Origin: Primula veris
Lineage: Eukaryota; Streptophyta; Magnoliopsida; Ericales; Primulaceae
DNA: 64,000 nucleotides
Assembly (NCBI GenBank): GCA_963682055.1
Contig: OY821750.1
Coordinates: forward strand, 29,396,402-29,460,401
Direction: 5' to 3'
Positions within the stretch are counted from its first letter, which is position 1. The number at the start of each line of letters is the position of its first letter. This document shows positions 59,140 through 64,000 of the stretch, piece by piece. Under the pieces are notes generated by a model. The model was not told the DNA's origin. It did no database searches and saw only the letters and a program-made list of their open reading frames with translations. A program made the translations under genes and the position numbers.

Positions 59140-62092
59140 ATGGATTATTATGGAGAACAAAATAAAGGAAATGAGAGATCTAGTAGTAGTTCATCATCAA
59201 GAAAAGGGAAAAAGAGTAGCAATTCTAGTAAACCTAAACAACCACAAAGGGGTCTTGGTGTTGCTCAATTGGAGAAGATTAGATTACAAACTCAATTGGG
59301 TTGTAGCTACTTACCTTCTTCTCATGGTCCATTTTACCCTAACCACAGCCAGGTTTCACATACTTTTTATTTTTATTTTTTATGGTTTCACATACTCTCT
59401 CTCTCTCTATGTATATATATGTATAAAAAAAGTGTGTTTATAGGGTGAATCTCTATCATAGTTGGCACTTTTTAACACATATATGATGGAAGTTTTTTGG
59501 TGATTTTATGTGAACTTGTTATGCTTTAGAATAGTGGCAGATGGTATATATTGCTCAAAAAGTCAACTGCAAACTGGTGTAACTAACAACCTACATGACT
59601 TGAGGTGTGGTTAGACTTGAATATTGATTGTATATCAAAATTAAGATCACATTAGTTCATGCTTAATTCTGCCCAAACGGCTTTCTCTAAAAAATTATGT
59701 TGCAAATGATGACTTGTAATATCTTACTCCAATTATTTGTGTTCTTTAGACATGATTGTATACATATGTATATGAGATGTAGTTAATTTTTTAGTTATAC
59801 AACTCTTTGTTGCCAAGTTTAGGTTTTAGTACTAAGATTCATGAGAACAGCTTCTGTCAGAAAATGTTTTTTGTTTTTGTTTTTTGATCATACGTTTTTA
59901 TACTACGTACATTAATGATTACAAGTAATGAAGTTTGATGGAGGTTATTGTGCTTTCTTTTTATTCATATACAGGATTACATGAGAATGCAAGAATCTTA
60001 TTCATCGCCACCAACATCATCTTCAGCTTATAATTTCCATGGCCATCAAAGCATAATGGTAAGTAATTTCTTATATATACATCACCTACAACAGTAAAAA
60101 AAGACAATGCCATAATCGACTCGTACTTATGCATTGAGATTTCTTGTTGTGACTATTTCTTCTTTCTCTTTCTGTGAAACTTAATCAATGTAGCTTATTA
60201 AATAAGTCAGAGTTCTTCATTCCTTTCCAGAGGCTTATATTAGATAAACTAGCAAAGTAAAACTGAATTTTGTAACTATATAAGTCATAATTTTATGTTT
60301 AATTTGTGGTCTAATGAATTGAGATGGTGATTCTATATAAGTGAACAATTATGGCTATTGCCTTGTTTGGAGATTAGCAGCAAATTAACATAAAAGCTTA
60401 ATTAAGCTATTATTACCTTTGTTTGCTCTCACATATATCATGTTAAGAGATGTACAATCTTCCTACCAAGATTATGGTGTTCAAGAGAAACTCATTATAC
60501 TATTTGTTATATTAGCTAGTCTAGTATACCATGCTCAACACGACATTTCGAATGGAGCCTACAAAGTGGGCAATGAGGGTTATTAAAAAAACGTTTCAAT
60601 CTTAGAAAAAGGACAATTAGGGCTTCTCATTACGCTGCATTTACCAAAAGATGGAAACATTGAGAGTCAAATCTCGTTATGAACATGTCCTACACAAATC
60701 TCATTACGCTGCTTAGAAGCTTTTGACACAGTCGTAAATACACAAATCTTTCCCTAGATGAGAAATGAAAACCTGCAGTTAGATAAGAACCTTTCTCAGA
60801 AAATGGAAAGATACCTAACCACTCATGCTTTATCAGGTAGCTACACAAAGTGTCATCAAAAGATTAATTGTACACAATGTGCCTTCAATAGAATATCTTG
60901 AAATAATTTTCCTGCTTATTTGGAAGTTAATCTATCTCAGGAAAAGTACAATGTGTTTGGGCCTAACCCTTGCTTCTTCCTAAGATATTGGCTGATAGAG
61001 GTTATTGTTTGACCTAGACTCCCATCACACTAAAGGAGTGCATAGATCAGGCATACGAAAAGAAAAGTTAGTCGAGTGAAATAATCATCATTTTCATCAG
61101 TTAATCCATGCATCGATTTACTAACCCGAAAGATATTTCAACAAATGCATATATACCTTCAGTAGACCCTTTTGTACACCTAATTATAATTATGATGGAC
61201 TTAAAAAGGTTCCCAACATGAGTGGAGATGAATTTTGTTGCAGATGGGGATCGGAGAACTAGAAAGGGGAAATATCAGATTTGACGATTCTCAACCCGAC
61301 ATGACGGAAAGGTAGATGAGGAATTTCCCTTGTTTGTTCTTGGATGTTAATTACCTTAGGTAGTTAATTATCCTATTTGTCACGAATATATATTTAATTT
61401 AGCAGAAAAGTGGTTTTAAATAGCATAAGATCTTTTTTTGAACAGTTGGATACCTGGCAATGACATGTTAAAACACCAACAAATTGCACAACCCAGCATG
61501 GCAAGACACTTTATGAATCTACAAGTTGAGGTATATACGTTTCTGTACTGTATGTCTTTTCTTACTTCTTGAGGAGAGTATTCTGTATTGTAATCTTGGG
61601 AACAAGTGACCACTAGGATTTTAAAACAAAGATATATTTAAAAAAAATAAAGAATCACATGCAATATAGTCTCATTGAATATATTATCAGTGAATGTGTG
61701 TACGCGCACAAACACGCACCACTAAAAAAAATATATATATATATATCAACCGGATACGGTCAAATCTGTTACAAATTTGTCGCTAAATGATAATACTTGC
61801 CAGTAAAACTAAAATCCATCACCTTGCCGTCTCTGATTACGGCGTTGGAAAGTGAAATCTGTCATTATTTTCGTGTGCGATCTGAACTTTTTTGTAGTGC
61901 ACACACATACACACATATACATAAATTGGATTTCATCATTAAATAAAATTTTATCTAGCTGCTAATCATTTATAGGATGCAAAAAAAGAGAGAAGGAAGG
62001 GCAGAAATGGTCCAATAGGAGGGTCAAGCAGTCAAAACTCTGATTCAAGTGACAATCAAGAACTTGATTTGGAGCTTAAGCTTTCACTTTAG
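59140..62092 (+). CDS. SPEAR/TIE-family EAR-motif transcriptional repressor
   Basis: Five exons, 59140-59352, 59975-60058, 61244-61311, 61446-61530 and 61976-62092, give 567 bp and 188 residues with consistent phase. The start MDYYGEQNKG is chosen; an in-frame ATG 25 codons upstream only adds Leu/Ser-rich leader DNA. Residues about 15-31 are Ser/Lys-rich, followed by KPKQPQRGLGVAQLEKIRLQ, the conserved N-terminal signature of SPOROCYTELESS-like EAR proteins. After Tyr-, Ser- and Met-rich linkers comes a basic KKERRKGRNGP segment, then the C-terminal EAR motif LDLELKLSL (180-188), which recruits TOPLESS-type corepressors. Known members bridge TCP factors to TOPLESS in leaf development; here that is inferred. 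The donor after exon 1 (CAG|GTTTCA) is weak. Neighbouring families suggest the TIE1/TIE2 branch. Confidence 0.88.
61720..61899. mobile_element. CACTA MITE, 180 bp, within intron 4 of the SPEAR gene
   Basis: Starts CACTAAAAAAAATATA and ends with the inverse of CACTACAAAAAAGTTC. The 3-bp target duplication CAC flanks both sides (61717-61719, 61900-61902). Its interior contains TCTGTTACAAATTTGTCGC-like words resembling those in the element fragment at 62344. It leaves the splice signals of the intron (61531-61975) intact. Confidence 0.8.
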
Positions 62093-62343
62093 CGTGCAAT
62101 TTGGTGCAGTTCCATGTATTATTTCGATAGTTACCTTTTTTCCATCTTACATAAATTTAGAAAATTCAGCACATGTAAGTGCAGATCTTGTAACACAAGT
62201 TGAATAAAATATAATGGACCTGTGTATACGGTTTTTTTCTTGTCAAATGGGTATTAGATTCATGAAATGTATATTATTCATAAGTAGGTTCCTTAAGTTT
62301 GCTTATTTACCTTGTTATACTCAAATTTGCGTATATATACATA
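62093..62343 (+). other. 3' untranslated region of the SPEAR gene
   Basis: Downstream of the TAG at 62090-62092, AATAAAATATAATGG near 62204 contains a good polyadenylation signal. Nothing else is recognised before the next transposon end. Confidence 0.5.
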
Positions 62344-62540
62344 CACTACAAAATAATGTTTGATTTAGTGAGAGTTAAAAGCTGTTACAAGCCTGTCACT
62401 AATTTAAAAAGCTATCACAAATCTGTCGTAAATTGACTAAACTGTTACAAAGTCGTCACAAAAACCGTCGGTAATAAACTCGTAACAAAAAATACCGTCA
62501 CTAATCCCGTCATTATATTAACGTCATCATTCAAGTGACA
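62344..62540. mobile_element. One end of a CACTA element (truncated)
   Basis: CACTACAAAATAATG is a canonical CACTA terminus. It is followed by direct and inverted subterminal words such as CTGTTACAA, GTCACTAA and CCGTCACTAA across about 180 bp. No opposite end was found before 64000, so the element is truncated or its other end lies outside the window. Confidence 0.65.
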
Positions 62541-63023
62541 CGCCCCCTATTTAGTATTTCTTCATGGATATGAATTATAATATTGGATTTCTACTTCAGA
62601 ATATTAAGATCAATACAACAATTATGTTCACAGTTCACTTAAGATTTCTACAATATCACTATATCAGTGATGGCTAACAGTTTTTATATAGATAATCATT
62701 TTTTAACACCAGATATCCTTGTATTTTATGACAAAACAAAGTGCCACCAAAGAAAATAAACAAAATACAAACCATGCTTAAGGTTGATTTGATTTAGTAT
62801 ATAGACACGTTATTTACTTTCCAGATTAATTATCTTAATTTTATAAGTAACCATTGCTCAGAAGATGATGAGTTGTACATATATAGTTATATACAATTGG
62901 AATGGGACCTAAGAGAGCCATGAGCCCACTTGTCAGGAAGCCAGGAAACTTTGCATTTCGATATGTAAATTGAGGATTAATAATGATAGACAAATTAAGA
63001 GCATCCCTGCCACTTATATCAAT

Positions 63024-63306
63024 TATTTTCTCAAATTTAACACATTTTATAACTTTTAAGAAACTATTTACATTTACATAAAATTCCAGCTTCCTTATTA
63101 ATTTTCTTGTAATAACCCTACATTTTTTTTATTTGTTTATTATATTTTAATAATCATAACAATATTTTCTCAAATCTAACACATTTTATACCTTTTAATG
63201 AACAGTATATATTTACACAAAATTTCAGCTTCCTTATTAATTTCCTTATAATAATCCTACATTATTTTTTTTATTTGTTTATTATATTTTAGTAATCATA
63301 ACAATA
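63024..63306. repeat. Tandem duplication, 139-bp unit
   Basis: TATTTTCTCAAAT(T/C)TAACAC begins copies at 63024 and 63163. TTCCAGCTTCCTTATTAATT-like and TTTATTTGTTTATTATATTT words follow in both. Differences are scattered, about one in twelve by eye. Confidence 0.85.
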
Positions 63307-63353
63307 TTACAACCACAAAAATATGGACCACATGATAGTTTATTATTATTATA

Positions 63354-63589
63354 CTTCTTCCGTCCCTAAACAAATATCCCCTACGAAAATACATGCAATT
63401 TTGACCATCAAAATTTTCATATCAAAATTACCGAAATGAAAAAATTAAAAATTTCATCATATAGTTCTAACCTTAAACTACGTGATTAATTTTTGAAATA
63501 ATTTTTTTCCGACAATCTAAATATGAAAAAATTATAAGTCAAAATTGTAAGTATTTTCATAGGGGACATTTGTTTAGGGCCGGATGGAG
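63354..63589. mobile_element. Stowaway MITE, 236 bp
   Basis: The left end is CTTCTTCCGTCCCTAAACAA and the right end, reverse complemented, CTCCATCCGGCCCTAAACAA. TA dinucleotides flank it (63352-63353 and 63590-63591). The inverted similarity extends about 40 bp to the word CGAAAATAC. It is nested inside the PIF-like element. Confidence 0.85.
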
Positions 63590-64000
63590 TATTAATCTAG
63601 GGAATCATATGCATTCCTCGTATATGAGGTAAATTTTGTGTTTCTTTAAATTTAGGTAATTTATAGGGTTTCTGATACATGTCACTTTTTATACCATAAT
63701 CATTAAATTTTAGGAAAAAATATATTTTGAGGAATCAGATGCGGATGCTCTAACAATCAATGGTACATGTATATCTTTTTCTTTTTTGTTCATTTTTTTA
63801 GTCTATTTTTTTTCCACAAATATTAGTACAAATTTATCAAACAAATTAACTTATATTTCCACACTATACAGGTCTACATGTCAAATTCATCATACTGACA
63901 ACATAATTGACATATAATAAGTTTCTATTGTTAGTTTTGTTTATTTGATAATCATATATAGATGATATACAGTAGATTGGTACATAAAATCTCTCTCTAA

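Larger units (their letters stand above)
62999..63750. mobile_element. PIF/Harbinger-like element with nested Stowaway, 752 bp
   Basis: The left end GAGCATCCCTGCC and the reverse complement of the right end (GAGCATCCGCATC) form short inverted repeats. TAA flanks both sides (62996-62998 and 63751-63753). The interior contains a 139-bp tandem duplication and a complete Stowaway MITE. There is no transposase. Confidence 0.7.

Overview
This window is plant nuclear DNA, most probably from a eudicot. It is strongly AT-rich, has intron-rich genes with GT-AG junctions, and carries plant-only families: an ATL RING-H2 ligase, a PP2C/cyclic-nucleotide-binding/kinase gene, a xyloglucan endotransglucosylase (XTH) and a SPEAR/TIE EAR-motif repressor. 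More than half of it is transposon-derived. The species cannot be named from the sequence.

Host genes, left to right. An intronless ATL42/ATL12-like E3 ligase lies at 5711-6964 (+). A multi-exon PP2C + two-CNB gene lies at 13285-19459 (-); its eight exons can be traced with consistent phase, but the expected C-terminal kinase part survives only as shrunken, frameshifted debris (12723-13125). After about 30 kb of mobile elements comes a complete four-exon XTH (50492-52462, -), a lone decayed XTH last exon (54985-55361, -), and a five-exon SPEAR/TIE gene (59140-62092, +). From memory, the same families are neighbours on the paired Arabidopsis blocks around At2g20030-At2g20080 and At4g28840-At4g28890. 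The window therefore looks like a conserved block pulled apart by insertions.

Mobile DNA. The largest element is an 11,045-bp En/Spm (CACTA) transposon at 38944-49988 with an AAC target duplication. Its TNP2 transposase gene carries four premature stops and a frameshift, yet its second gene (Transposase_24/TNPA-like, nine exons, 475 codons) is completely open. A 1.9-kb non-autonomous CACTA (25473-27403, duplication AAT) sits in the left arm of a very large imperfect inverted repeat (about 25.2-32.65 kb), whose centre joins two copia-type gag fragments tail to tail. Smaller elements with readable ends include two full 381-bp Mutator-like MITEs with 9-bp duplications plus one truncated copy, a 1.1-kb foldback element, a hAT-like element with a tRNA-like segment, a PIF/Harbinger element with a Stowaway inside it, a Tourist-like MITE, a 180-bp CACTA MITE inside a SPEAR intron, and the tail of a non-LTR-type reverse transcriptase ORF.

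The host genes do not form one pathway. The ATL protein should act in membrane-linked ubiquitination, the PP2C/CNB protein in signalling, XTH in wall xyloglucan remodelling, and SPEAR in TCP/TOPLESS-type transcriptional repression. No convincing tRNA, rRNA, CRISPR array or organellar segment was seen.
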